Positions 1 to 11,913 of a stretch of 64,000 nucleotides of DNA are shown in pieces; positions within the stretch are counted from its first letter, which is position 1; each line of letters begins with the position of its first letter. The notes under the pieces are model-generated. The model saw nothing but the letters and a program-made list of their open reading frames with translations, was not told the origin of the DNA and did not search any database. The position numbers and the translations under genes were made by a program. The DNA comes from Mansonella perstans (taxonomy: Eukaryota > Nematoda > Chromadorea > Rhabditida > Onchocercidae), in NCBI GenBank assembly GCA_037074765.1, contig JBAMDO010000566.1:372001-436000 (forward strand), read 5' to 3'.

Positions 1-206
1 TCGCTGCTTTTTTTAGCATCTAAAATTGCTACTTCCAATAGCTGAATCCTGGTGTGTTTAAAAGCATCTTTTAATACTTCCGTCAACTAGGCCTAATATC
101 TAATTGCACATGATCTTCCAATATGCGACAGAAAAAAGATCAATCAGGATAAAACTTTTAGAATTAATCGATTTTCTTTTCATAATTGAAAATGCTGGAA
201 TTACAG

Positions 207-3200
207 ATTCAAAATCCTCTTTTCGGATGGCTTGATGATATAGGACGTTTGTGCTCTCTACGTTCGCTGAATATTGCTGACAATTCTCTTTATCAATTTC
301 CACTTGCAGTAACTCATCTCAATAATCTTACCGAGCTAATACTTTCCGGAAATCGTATATCCAATATTCCAACACAAATTGCTGAATTGATCAAGTAAGT
401 TGACGGATAAATAGATAAAGTTAAGTACTACAGTACTAAATATCCTTTCAAATTTGTAGATATGAAGCATACAGTACAATATAGTAAATGCTGAAATTGA
501 CGTTTAAGTCAGGGTTTCTAATGGCGACAATGGTTTTAAAAGAATTTATAATTTATAGAAGAAAACTAACTAATTCTTGTCATTTCTCATTTTAACTTTC
601 ATTTTGTTTATAATAAAAGAGAGAAAAGAACTACGTCAAACGTGACTTCACGCAATGTTACACGTAGCTTTCAGCTTGACAGTACTAAATGTTAGCAACA
701 ATTGGTTGCAAACAGTTCCGGAAGAGCTTTCACGATGTGTAATGTTATCCAAACTGGATTTAAGTTTCAATCGTTTTAATCAGGCAACTATTCTTGTCTT
801 ATTTAATTAATGATAATTAATGCTTTGAGAAAATGGCAAATTTTGTTGCATTTTTCTTGAAATAAAAAAAACGGATGTTGAGCATTTATTTTTATGACGA
901 CAAAATTGCTCGGATGAAAAGGCTTTCTTGTAAGACTGTATTACAGAAAATTTGTCTTTTAGATTCCGGATGTTCTGTTCACATTGAAACGAATCGTACA
1001 TCTGGAAATGGCCGGGAATATTATTAAGGTTTCAGCACTGGATTCTTTGTCTTGTATCCATGCACCGAAAATTGATTTACGTCGAAATGCTTTGACAGGG
1101 TTGGATCGGAATCTTTATATTGATAATTTAAAACGAAGAAAAGCTTAATTCGTGATTACTAATGCTTCTACCTAACTGAATCAACTTTGAAGAGTTTTGA
1201 GAAGCATTTTAAACTTTACAGTATTTACTCAGACCAAAACTACGGATTTCCATTGTAATTCACCATTACTTCATTCATCACTCTAATTAATTCTATAAAG
1301 ACTGTATAAGATGAAGAATTTACCTTTGTTAATTAAAGTTTAGGAATTTCTTCGGTGACAATTCCTTGAACCTATTTTTGAATCTTTATACAATTTAATC
1401 CAAATAAAATGGCTATATTTATAGCATGGTACGTTTAACCTCACTTATTTGTTGTGCATTAACGGAATTAGATATTCGTGATAATGAAAAATTGTTCGAA
1501 TTGGATTTAAGTAATTTACATACTATACAGGTACTTGTTTGTACGACTAATTTTATTGAAAAACACTTAATTATAGTTTAATTAGAATATAGTTCATCAA
1601 TACTTAAGCAGTATCATCAATATCATTAGGTCTTTCAATCAGTGACCTTGATGAACTAATAAATGATCAAAGAGGACAATAGACACTTTTATATTACTGA
1701 AAAAATTTCTCTACCAATGCCGTCATGTATTCACTTTTTGTTACTTTAACAAAATGACCAATTGAAAGATTTGCTTTATTTCAATCAATATTTAACATAT
1801 CGTTGATTAAAACTGATCAAATTTCGTCGCACCATTTCATCTCATCTTGTACATTCTAGGTAATACACTGTGAAAGACTTCATCTAACAAGTCTTCAAGT
1901 GAATGGCACCAATCTCAGATATCTGTATGCTGATAATAATGGTAATGTTATCATTTTATTAGATTTAAAGCTGAATTGCTGCTGATAATGAAAAATGTTT
2001 CAAGAAATACTTTAAATTTGTCGCAATTTCTCAGCCGGTATTTACCGTAAAAACTCTCAGATAAATAATATATCTATGAGATAGCAATTATAACTATCTC
2101 ATAGATATAACTATTACGCTTCAACTTTTGGTGTTCACATTTACATCTTTCACGTATTCTGTGATAAAAACAGAGACTAGCAGGATTGTAACTTGAGGTC
2201 ACGATATTTCAGAGTTATTACAAGCAATTATAATGCCTGTACCCGTTCATCTAGTGGTATTTTCGATTTCATTCAATCGTTTCACCTCATTACCGGAATG
2301 GCTAACAGATTTGCAATATATTGAAACAATTTCTGCTCATCATAACATGATCCTCTATTTACCATCCAGGTTATCTTAATATTTCCAGAATTTTTTGGAA
2401 GCAGAAGTCCATAGAATTGGGGTAAAATGGAAAACTTCAGCGCTCCAAAAATTGTTTGTTTCTTAAAAAAAAATTTCAGCCTTATTGAGTTCAAAATATC
2501 TTGATCCTTTTCAGGATTTTCATGAATTTAGGCAGATTAAAAAATCTGTATGTAAACAACAATAAAATTGAACGTCTACCAGACGTTATTGAGAATTGTT
2601 CATTGGAAGTTTTGTTGCTGCATAATAATTGCATAGATGTGTTACCGAGTGAATTACTAAAAGTGGCAAATAAGTAAGTCTTTCTATTTGAATCTTTTTG
2701 CAGCAAATCTTTCTGAATCTATCCTTCCAAAATGTCGCTTTTTTTTTTGAAGTAGGTCCTTCTAAATCATTCTATTGAAAGTAAACCTCTCTGAATTAGG
2801 AATATTTTTTATATTGAATGTGTGCTTAAATATGAGGAGAATTCTCTGACGAAGAATAATGCGTCATTATTTTAGAGACAAATGCGCACTGCAGTGTTAC
2901 AATTGCGTAGATTCTTTTGGAATCCTTGCATTTCAGGCTGAAAAATTTGAATGTTTCATATAATCGACTTAAATGGCTTCCAAATACAAACACAATGCTT
3001 GACCTGAATCGACTTCAATTTCTTCGAGCAGCTAATAATTTTCTAGATGAGAGTGTAATTAGTGTTGTAGTGTCCTGTCGACGTTTACGACTCTTAGATC
3101 TATCCTATAATCAACTCAAATTTTTTGATGACAGGTTACTTTTTTTTGAGATATTTGCGATTGCATTGGTTGTACTTATAGCTTCAGTTATCTCTGAAAG

Positions 3201-6200
3201 AAACGCTCCGCTCTCTTACTTTAGATCAATAATAAAAAAGTAAAGATAACTTCGATTAATATATCGATCAAGCAAACCACTGAAATAAGTAAATACTAAC
3301 TTTGCTTCATCTGCTTGGTATCCCAAATTAGTGGCTTAAACTCAGATAATCAAACTTATATCATTACTTTCATTACAGAAATTACTGTCGATTGATGACA
3401 CCACTAATTTTTGATCATTTCATAAATTTTTGCTTAAAAATTTGTTCATTACTTCTTTTTTAAAGTTGTTTAAGCCAATTAACAGCATTGGAAGAAGTAA
3501 ATTTATCAGCGAATCATCTTATTTCAATTTCGAATTCTCTTGCACAGTTACCTAATTTACAAATTCTTCGGATACATTCAAACGCTATCACAACAATTCC
3601 GGATTTCTCTCAGTCACCACAATTACTTGTGCGTTATCCGTTCATTAGTAATTATCATTATATAAATAATTTATTCAAAATTAAAGCTAGTTTCGGTTAT
3701 TCGGTGCAATAGTTATCCTGATTGCTATAATACAGTGATTGGTTATATAGATCAAACTATCTGATTTTAACAGTTTTAATTATTTCAAAATTTTGAGAAG
3801 CTTTGAGAGTGTTTTTAACATTATTTTAATCATTATCATAATTACTCTATTGCGGTTTCTACACAATTTCAATTAATGACTTTTTTCCAGTCATTGGATC
3901 TTTCACATAATGAATTTGAAAATTTGGATACAAATTTATGTATGGCAAGAACTTTAAAACATCTTGACCTCACCTGTAATTACATGTTGCAAGTTAATAC
4001 CGCTAATATCAAGCCAAAAAAGTAAGTGAAATAGATAGAACGATACAATGGTCATTCGGAATAGAAATAATTTACATTTTTGGTTTTTTTCATCCTTGAT
4101 TTTTCTTTTCTTTATTCACCTAACAAGAAATATTCGAAACGTTAACTCGATTTATTATCTGTAGAGAAAAGAGTATCTCAGATGAAGAAAATCTTGCAAC
4201 ACAATCTTGTGAAATTGTCAATTTTCCAGTCTGATATTGTTATTGTTGTTGCTGTTAGTGTTATTTTTACAGACAAGGTCAAGCAGTATCAGTTGTGAAT
4301 GTTGGAAATGAAAGCAATTATGACACATTTCATGTTGGCTTCAGTGAATCAGCCGGACAACGAAATAAGTAAGCCTTTTTATACATAATTGAAATGTTTG
4401 CACTAATGTCTTTTCAAATATCATTTAGAGGAAAAAATGGGGCAAAGTGGACGAATAGATGATTTTTGATCAGAAATTCGGTTTGCTTTCTAATCATTGC
4501 TTCCTTTTGGAAAAGAGTTTTTTATTCTGTGGGATAATTCTTGACGAAAATAATGTATCGGTACATGAGAGTCGTCAAATTCTGGCTTTGTTTTTCATCA
4601 TAGGTCCATTTATAATCAGCATCGGAATTGTTCAATTATGTACTTTCCATAATTTTAGTCTCAGTGTTTACTTGGTAATTAAAAATGGATATAAATAGTG
4701 TCAATATACAATAAGTCACATATCTGAAAAATATTCAGCAAGTCCAGAAATTAAATCATCTAATTCAGATCAGAATTACTAGGACATACGATTTTGGGAT
4801 TTTCGGAAAGTGATATAAAACAGATCAGGTACACAGTAACTCATAGATAGATAAACAGATCGAGGGTAATATTGGAAAAAAAGTTTTTCTAGACTATGTG
4901 TTCGACAAATTCGATCAAATGTAAACATGAAAGGAATTTTTGGCATTATCGATGGTGGAAATAATGATCAGATTGCAATAGCTGTAATCGAAAAACTAAG
5001 TGAATTTCTTCAAAAACAGGTAATCAAATAAATATGAATGAGTCATCTATTCTGTTCATTTCTAATTTATTGAAAAAATTATTTATCTAAATTTTCATTC
5101 AACAGTTATGAGGAAAATGAAACTCTACTTAGATTAATTTACTAACCTTCGAAATTATTAGCCATTGCTTGTTATTTGAGTATTTCCGTAACCCGAGATG
5201 CTGTTCCCGAGAATCGCTGATAATTCAATTGCCGTTTGCACTCTGTTTCAGGTTTCAATAAATGAGCATAGCCTAAAAATGGCTTTAATTTATGCGCATG
5301 AACATCTTGGTCAAATTGGTGAACGTCTTGGTGCAGCAGCAATGCTTCTTAAAATTGAACAGAATCGATTACTTTTTGCAACAGTTGGCGGGATTCGAGC
5401 AGTACTATGTCGTTCCGGAAATGCTTTGCAACTACCCAATCAAACTACTGCCATAACATCGGACGATTATATTCAACTACGTTCCGGCAACGCAACGCTT
5501 GATTCGGTTCTTGCAGATTTTTTTTTCTTCAACTTTCAATGTTTGCATCGTGCAAATAAAAGGAAACGATCAATTAATTTATGAATTTAATCTATGCATT
5601 TCATGAATTCTATTTTATTCCTGATATTTAAAAAATTTTTGGGTCCAAAATCGGGACATTTTCATTTCAGAACAATTTAATCAACGGGACGTGTTTGTCA
5701 GCAAGTTCACTTGGATTTTCGTTTTTATATCCTGCCGTTCTTCCAAAATCTTACCAGGTCGGCTAAAAGAGTCTATTAACTGGATAATGATAAAAATTAA
5801 TTGCACAATTAATTACACGTCAATTTCTATTTAATGACATGTTGTTGTGTGGAGAAAGTATGGTGTATGCAAGCACCGGTCGACTTCTATTTTTTGACTG
5901 AAAAGAAAATAAAAACTTATTATTTTCAGGATACGATAGAACTTTCGAAAGATGATGAATTCATTGTAATCGGTTCACGAGCATTCTGGAAATATATTTC
6001 GCCTCAGGAAGCCACAGATAATATTCGAAATATGCATAATCCACAAACAGCAGCAAAAAAGTTGCAGGTTAGGGAAACTTTCGTTCTGGCAGTTATTAGC
6101 ACCAAAAAAAGCAATATGAAGCAAACTTGAACTTTTATTTAATTTTAAGTTGGATTTTAAAAAAATAATAGCATACAGCAATTTGAACATTTCTTCAAAA

Positions 6201-7652
6201 AAAGTGTTGAATTATGAAGGACTGGAAGCGCAGGTATAGATGGAATAAGACTAAGGTAAAAATTTTTCAAATAGAAGAAAAGTAACCATATTTTCAAAAA
6301 AAAAAATGATGATATTTTTTTATAAAGTAATAATTTATCGCCATTCATTCTTGAATGCTTAGTTTTTTTCTTTTTTAATTCAATCCGCACTTTTAATTCA
6401 ATTTTAATTCAAATTCAATTAATTCAGTCTCAAGTTTTTATTGCAGGATATGGTACAAGCATTTGAATATGTTGGCAATGTGAGCGTTATTGTTGTTAGG
6501 TTTAAACGATCGCAGGAAGAATGCAACAATCGAAATAAAAATCCAAAATGGTCATCTGTAACGACCAAACCCCTTTGTCCAGGTAATTTAGATATCGATA
6601 TATTAATGACTCCTGAATTGTATGCTGTTTGAATTTATAGGTGAATTGTACGGTGCATGAATTTATAGGGCGCTACTGCATATATTTCATGTCCGATAGT
6701 GCGTAAATGATTCAAATTCCGAAATCACTTTAGTTATGAAGTCATAAATTCGATAATGCAAATCATTTCAAAAAGTGAAATGCACAGCACGATTTAATCG
6801 GTATGTGATTGTAGTTGAGTAATTGCGAACCTGAATAATGAATAGTATAATGTTGACAAAATAAAAACGGATCAGTTTTTTTTTGAGGTCAAAAATTAGC
6901 TATTTTTATTTATGTATGACTAAAATTTAATTTTCGAAATTCATTCGGAAAGTGGTATCAATTTGCTGCGCAGTATAGAAGAACGATTGGAGCAAATTAG
7001 TGAAGCAATAAATATGATTGATGAAAATTCAAATAATAATTATTCTCTATTCTCTGATCTACAATCATGGAACAACAAAGGAAGTCTCAATAAACTCGAA
7101 TTAATACCGAATTACACGGATCGGTACGAATGATAAATTTGTTAGCATTGTATTTTTAAACTGTGATAGCAGATGCTTGGAAAAATCACACATCATTTCA
7201 AAAGCCTTCTTTTAGAATTCAAAAAGTTCATGATTTGAAATAAATTTCATTATCTCGTTTGTTAGTTAGATAAATCTTGTGCTTAAAAAAAAAAGATAAC
7301 GAACAAATTACCATAGAAAGCATGAGTAGAAAATTAGAAATGATATCATTTACCAAAAATACTATTCCTAGATTAGATCTTTTTCAGTAGTTGGCAATCT
7401 GGAAGTAGTACTACTTCAAAATATAGCATTTCACGAGGTGTATCACCTTCCAGTGCACCACCGGATCCGCATACTGATCAAGCATCGATTGATCGATTTT
7501 CGATTCGTAAAAGAATCGATATGTACGATCATCCTAAAGCTATAACGATTGACAATCATAAAGAACGTTTTCATCTTGCCAGATCAACTCTTAGTGAACA
7601 ACTTCGATTACGAACTCCGGAAGGAAAAATTAAAAAATTATATAACGTATAA
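207..7652 (+). CDS. PHLPP: PHLPP-like leucine-rich repeat / PP2C-domain phosphatase (5' partial)
   Basis: By family, PHLPP proteins dephosphorylate the hydrophobic motif of AKT and PKC kinases. Exons read: 207-394, 675-783, 963-1099, 1425-1530, 1860-1941, 2213-2369, 2515-2673, 2937-3134, 3466-3628, 3891-4021, 4273-4368, 4893-5019, 5252-5506, 5671-5757, 5930-6067, 6447-~6499 or 6582, ~6953-7123, 7388-7652. Phases agree at every junction except 6.5-6.95 kb. Exons 1-10 encode successive LRRs (LTELILSGNRI, LSKLDLSFNRF, LKNLYVNNNKI, LLDLSYNQL, SLDLSHNEF). A PP2C-like domain follows: HVGFSESAGQRNK, GIFGIIDGGNND, LGAAAMLLKI, GGIRAVLCRSGNAL, GFSFLYPAVLPKSYQ, DDEFIVIGSRAFW, VGNVSVIVV. The tail holds a likely coiled coil (LLRSIEERLEQISEAI) and a Ser-rich, then basic end. 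The first exon opens at an acceptor-like TTACAG, so earlier exons (PH or RA region) probably lie outside the window. An intron after 783 uses a GC donor. Two metal-site positions look altered (see findings). Family call is strong; some exon edges are inferred. Confidence 0.88.
2069..2109. repeat. Perfect 16-bp inverted repeat in a PHLPP-like intron
   Basis: TATATCTATGAGATAG (2069-2084) and CTATCTCATAGATATA (2094-2109) are exact reverse complements around a 9-base loop. It lies within the intron between exons 1860-1941 and 2213-2369. Confidence 0.75.
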
Positions 7653-7724
7653 TTCGGATCAACTCATTGCTTTAACATACAATTATGAAAATATGCAAAA
7701 TTATGTTGTTAAACTTATTTTTAA

Positions 7725-7804
7725 AATAAAGATTATATTAATAGATTAATTTGCAAGATTAATTTAATTATAAGATTTTAATTTGCAATTGCAAAAAAAA
7801 TAAA
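7725..7804 (+). promoter_or_regulatory. Candidate polyadenylation signals of the PHLPP-like gene
   Basis: Two AATAAA hexamers lie 73 and 147 bases after the stop codon, at 7725-7730 and 7799-7804. Either could serve the transcript end. In such AT-rich DNA the hexamer also occurs by chance, so the assignment rests on position. Confidence 0.4.
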
Positions 7805-8374
7805 GCTTAATTGTTATATTACCGTGAAGAGATCTTGAGTTTCATAGCATGGGCCGCTATAGTAAATGGAAGAGCAAGAATGGCTAGAATTGTTGGCCAA
7901 GGAGATGGACAAATGAACGGGCCAAGAGGAAGGGAAGGAAGATGTATTGCTTGCTGTTGAATGCCAAAAATAAATGAATGGATTAAACATTTAAATTAAA
8001 ACATTGGATTAAACAAATGACATTGCATTGTCATTTTTTGTTATTTATATCTATTGATATGTTTGTTTTATTTCATTCATTTTATCATTCTTTTCATTCT
8101 TTTACTTATAAAATTTACTTTTTTCAATTAAAATTTTTACATTTTCAAATTAATGTAAACATATATTAAATTCAATCATTTTTTTACGGATAATTTCTCT
8201 TTTTGAAATGAAACATTGTAAAAGTAAAATATTGAACTTTAAATGTATAAGCATATTATATAGTTTGAATTTTAAAATGAAATATTTAGAAAATTTAATT
8301 TAAGAAAAGAAATTTTATTCATTTATCTCAATGCTATCTGCAATCTTTCCTATATTTAACACTAAAAAGATAAT

Positions 8375-8460
8375 GAGAGAAAGAGAAAGAGAAAGAGAAA
8401 GAGAAGGAGAAAGAGAGGGAGAAAGAGAGGGAGAGGGAGAGAGAGAGAGAGAGAAGAAAG
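8375..8460. repeat. GA-rich microsatellite (GAGAAA/GAGGGA variants)
   Basis: A polypurine run built of AGAGAA and AGAGGG units ends in pure GA repeats. It creates an open frame of repeating Arg-Glu that I do not consider a gene. Confidence 0.9.
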
Positions 8461-9589
8461 AATTGGAATGGAATGTGCCTTTACTGCACCCTTCTTTTCT
8501 GGTTGAGATAAGCAGACTTTACAGCGTTCTTCTGTTCTTCACTCTTTTCTTCAATAAATTTTTATTACAATATGTCTGGAAATTTGCCATCATTTTACTC
8601 GTACAAATATCTCTCAGATAGAAGTATTTCTCGGGAGAAATTATCAATTAATTAATTAAAATTTCTTAGAACATAGCAATTTTTGCTTTTTTTTTTGAAA
8701 TTTATTAAAACATTTGTTTTTTTTAATTCGATAATTTATTACTAAATTTGTATTATCATTTGATTAGGTGATAAAAATTATGGTTTATATGATTTAAATT
8801 ATCAATACTGAATTTAATGAATAAATTGAATGGAACAATTATGTTAGCAATTAAAGATTAATTTTTTAAAAATTAAAAATTTTAATAGCTTTCCTATTTG
8901 AGAATAATAAAACTTTGTAAAAGTTTTCTTTCAAGAAAATTTTGAATTATTTATTGTATTTTGCAAATATGTTTATATTTCTATTTATATATGTTATTTT
9001 ATACGAATCGTAAATGTGCTACTATTGCTAAATGATTTATTTATTTACGTTTGATTAGAATGTTTATTAATGCATTTTAATTTTTCTTCAATTATTTAGA
9101 CAAATTCCAAAATGATTTAAACAAAAAATTTAAATTATTTAAACATAAATATATTTGATGTGTCATTTTCATTTTATTTAAGTAACATGGAAATTTATAA
9201 ATTGATGAAGACTATGACGAATTGTTTTGTTAATTGCTTACGCAAATAATTTCTAAGTGTACTTACTTATTTGTTCAACAACGATAACATTTTCATTTTA
9301 TGTAAAATATTTTGAAAGATGTAAAATACTGTTAGCATCATAGAGTGTATTACTTTCTTAAAAAATGTTGCCCATTGTCAAATAACTTTAAGCGCATTAT
9401 CCCTTTGGCAGTGGCAGAATTGAATAACTTCATTTTTCAAACTCGAAAAAACTTATCGAACTAAGTGATAGATAGTATAAGCAATGGTAGGGAATTTCTT
9501 TTCCTTTAAAAATAGAAATTTCATTTTTGGATAATTTTATTATTTTGAATTTCCGCGATTTCTTTAGTGAATTTGTGGATTCATGATCA

Positions 9590-9616
9590 AAAGATACCTG
9601 TGATACAGGTATCTTT
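9590..9616. repeat. Perfect 12-bp inverted repeat, 3-base spacer
   Basis: The arms AAAGATACCTGT and ACAGGTATCTTT are exact reverse complements around GAT. A further copy of AGATACCTGTGA begins at 9629, so three copies of the ATACCTGT core sit within 50 bases. This is either a short hairpin or a clustered protein-binding site; the sequence does not decide. Confidence 0.7.
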
Positions 9617-11321
9617 ACATCCTTTTTTAGATACCTGTGACATAGGTAGGTAACTATATCTTTTCTTTAATCGATCTAATCGCTTTCATTTTTATACTAT
9701 ATGCTTGCTATTCGTAATTTTTGATTCAATTATCAGGTTTTCTTCAATATCAATTCTCATTTCAAAATATATTCTTCACATTAACAAATTTTAACTTCGA
9801 TCACTCACTTACCTTTAATGTTTAGTTCCATTCATGAACTTCGATTCATATGTTTTAATTAGTGGAAATATCACATGAGATATTTCATACTCTTAGCCAT
9901 TGATGGAACAATGCAAAATTGGAGCAAGAGCTTTTGAATATTTCTTGGAGCAATTACGAATCATTTTCCAAGTTACAAATTCGATTTGTTGTGCAATTAG
10001 ATATTTATTTACTTTCATTCTTTTCTGAGTTTTGATTAAAAATCAAATTTTAAATGAAAATGACTGGTCAAGGATAAAAGGCTAGGAAGGAAAGAAGTGA
10101 GAAGACAGAGTTAGTGCCTTACTCAATACTTCAAGAGGAAGATTTTATGAAGCGCTCAGTTATGGCGAACAGTTATTTCGGGTCATTTAAATTGATCCCG
10201 ATAAATGACCAGAGGAGAGCCCGAAAGATTCCGTCAGATTGATCATTTTGTACTTTGCTATTTCCTACTCCTTAATTTTCAATTGTGTGGGAACTTGAAA
10301 AGATTGAAAAATAAGATAGAAAAGTTGCTGCAATTGAAAGCCTGAAAAACATTCGGTATGAAAATTTTCATTAATGAAACCAGTTCTCTCGAAAGTTATC
10401 ATTCTTCCCACACTGTTGCAAGTTCTTCAAAATATGTTGTTTGAAATAAAATAGTCTAGTAAATATTTCTTCTTCATAACAGTTAAAATGAATTTGTTCT
10501 ATTTAAAGAAAAATTTATACTTTTCATTCTCTAAAACTATTCCGTTATGAATTTCTTTTTGTATGAAATTTATTTTTATGTGAAAATTTTTTAAAAAAAA
10601 AAATTTAATTTCATGTGAAATTTGTTGAATTTTTTTTTAATTTTTTAAAATAAATTTTGCAAAAAAGAGCGCAAGGAAAAATTATTTGAAAATCTAGTTT
10701 TTCATCTCAATGTACATTTTTTCCGTCATGAAATAATATTTTGCAATTCTTTAAATTACATCAGTTGAGTAAAAAAAGAAAAAAAAATTAAAATGAGTGG
10801 TCTTAAGATGAACGATAAATTGGACTAAGTTGTCAGCCTATCACTTACAATCCTTATTTGGCCAAGCAATTCAGTAAAGGTTATTAGTGAAGGTAAAAAT
10901 GAAAATTCCTTCGTTTCTTCATTTCATCCTATGGTGTTGTCTTTATCTCAATAACTTTTATATCTGATTTTGGCTGCATTTCAGAATGCTAGCATTATTA
11001 TAGGCCACCTGACAAGTCAGCCATTTCTAGGACATTCAATAGTTAAGAAAAAATTAAGAAAATCTATGTATTTCTATGTCTATGCCAGTGTGTGCCTGTG
11101 TGTGCCGAAAATATAATTTGGAAGCAGCTGATTTTTTTTTTTTTTCAATAACATCTGATATGTAGTGAACATGCTATGATAATTAAAGATTAAAAAAAAG
11201 CAAATTTTATAAAAATAATGCGCCAACATAAATAAACATTTAGCCAAAAAGCTTCGGAACAGCTGATCGAACAGTGATACTTTAACATTTAGCTCTATTG
11301 CTAAGTGATTTATTGTGAAGG

Positions 11322-11355
11322 AATAAAATGCTCATTTCTAAATGAGCATTTTATT
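11322..11355. repeat. Perfect 16-bp inverted repeat with 2-base loop
   Basis: The arms AATAAAATGCTCATTT and AAATGAGCATTTTATT are exact reverse complements separated by CT. The hairpin places an AATAAA on both strands. It lies in gene-free DNA. Confidence 0.75.
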
Positions 11356-11891
11356 GGATAATAAAAAAAGTAACTTCTTTTAAGTTAATAATTATTAATA
11401 GATATACATCTATTCATGGTAATGTATAAAGCTGAATTATTACAATTAATTAATAATGAGAATTAGCAGCAAATTTGCTTCTTCTAGCACGAAAGTATAA
11501 ACGTTTTATCATACGCTTTGATTTAATTTCAACAATAATAATCATAATTGTTGTTTATTAATATTGTTAAAGTTCATTAATTTTGATTAAATAAAAACAA
11601 AAAGTAAAATAATGATTTAAAATTGTTAAAAATTATTGATCATCTTAGTGTAGTTTTAAGGAAAATGAAGTAATCACCGGATGTTAGCAATTGAGTTACA
11701 AATTTTTCATTCTCATCAGCTTTGCCTCAATTCTTGTCTTCTCTTCATTCCATCATTCCACTCTCAATTACATTTTGCTTTCGTTGAAATATGAATATGT
11801 ATGGGTTCATTTTTTTTATTTTTTATTTCAAGCCAATTGGCTAAATGCCGTATACATACATAAGACGGCGTATAGGCCAGCAAACACTTGC

Positions 11892-11913
11892 ATATATATA
11901 TATATATATATAT
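11892..11913. repeat. TA dinucleotide microsatellite
   Basis: About ten consecutive AT units in the intergenic region upstream of the cyclase. Confidence 0.85.

Noticed and set aside
1..206. Upstream coding sequence of the PHLPP-like gene in the first 206 bases
   Set aside because: No open frame or splice pair there links to the first LRR exon. The minus-strand 67-codon frame overlapping it is a shadow.
8331..8621. 96-codon plus-strand frame
   Set aside because: Most of it is the GA microsatellite read as Arg-Glu repeats; the remainder is AT-rich and unremarkable.
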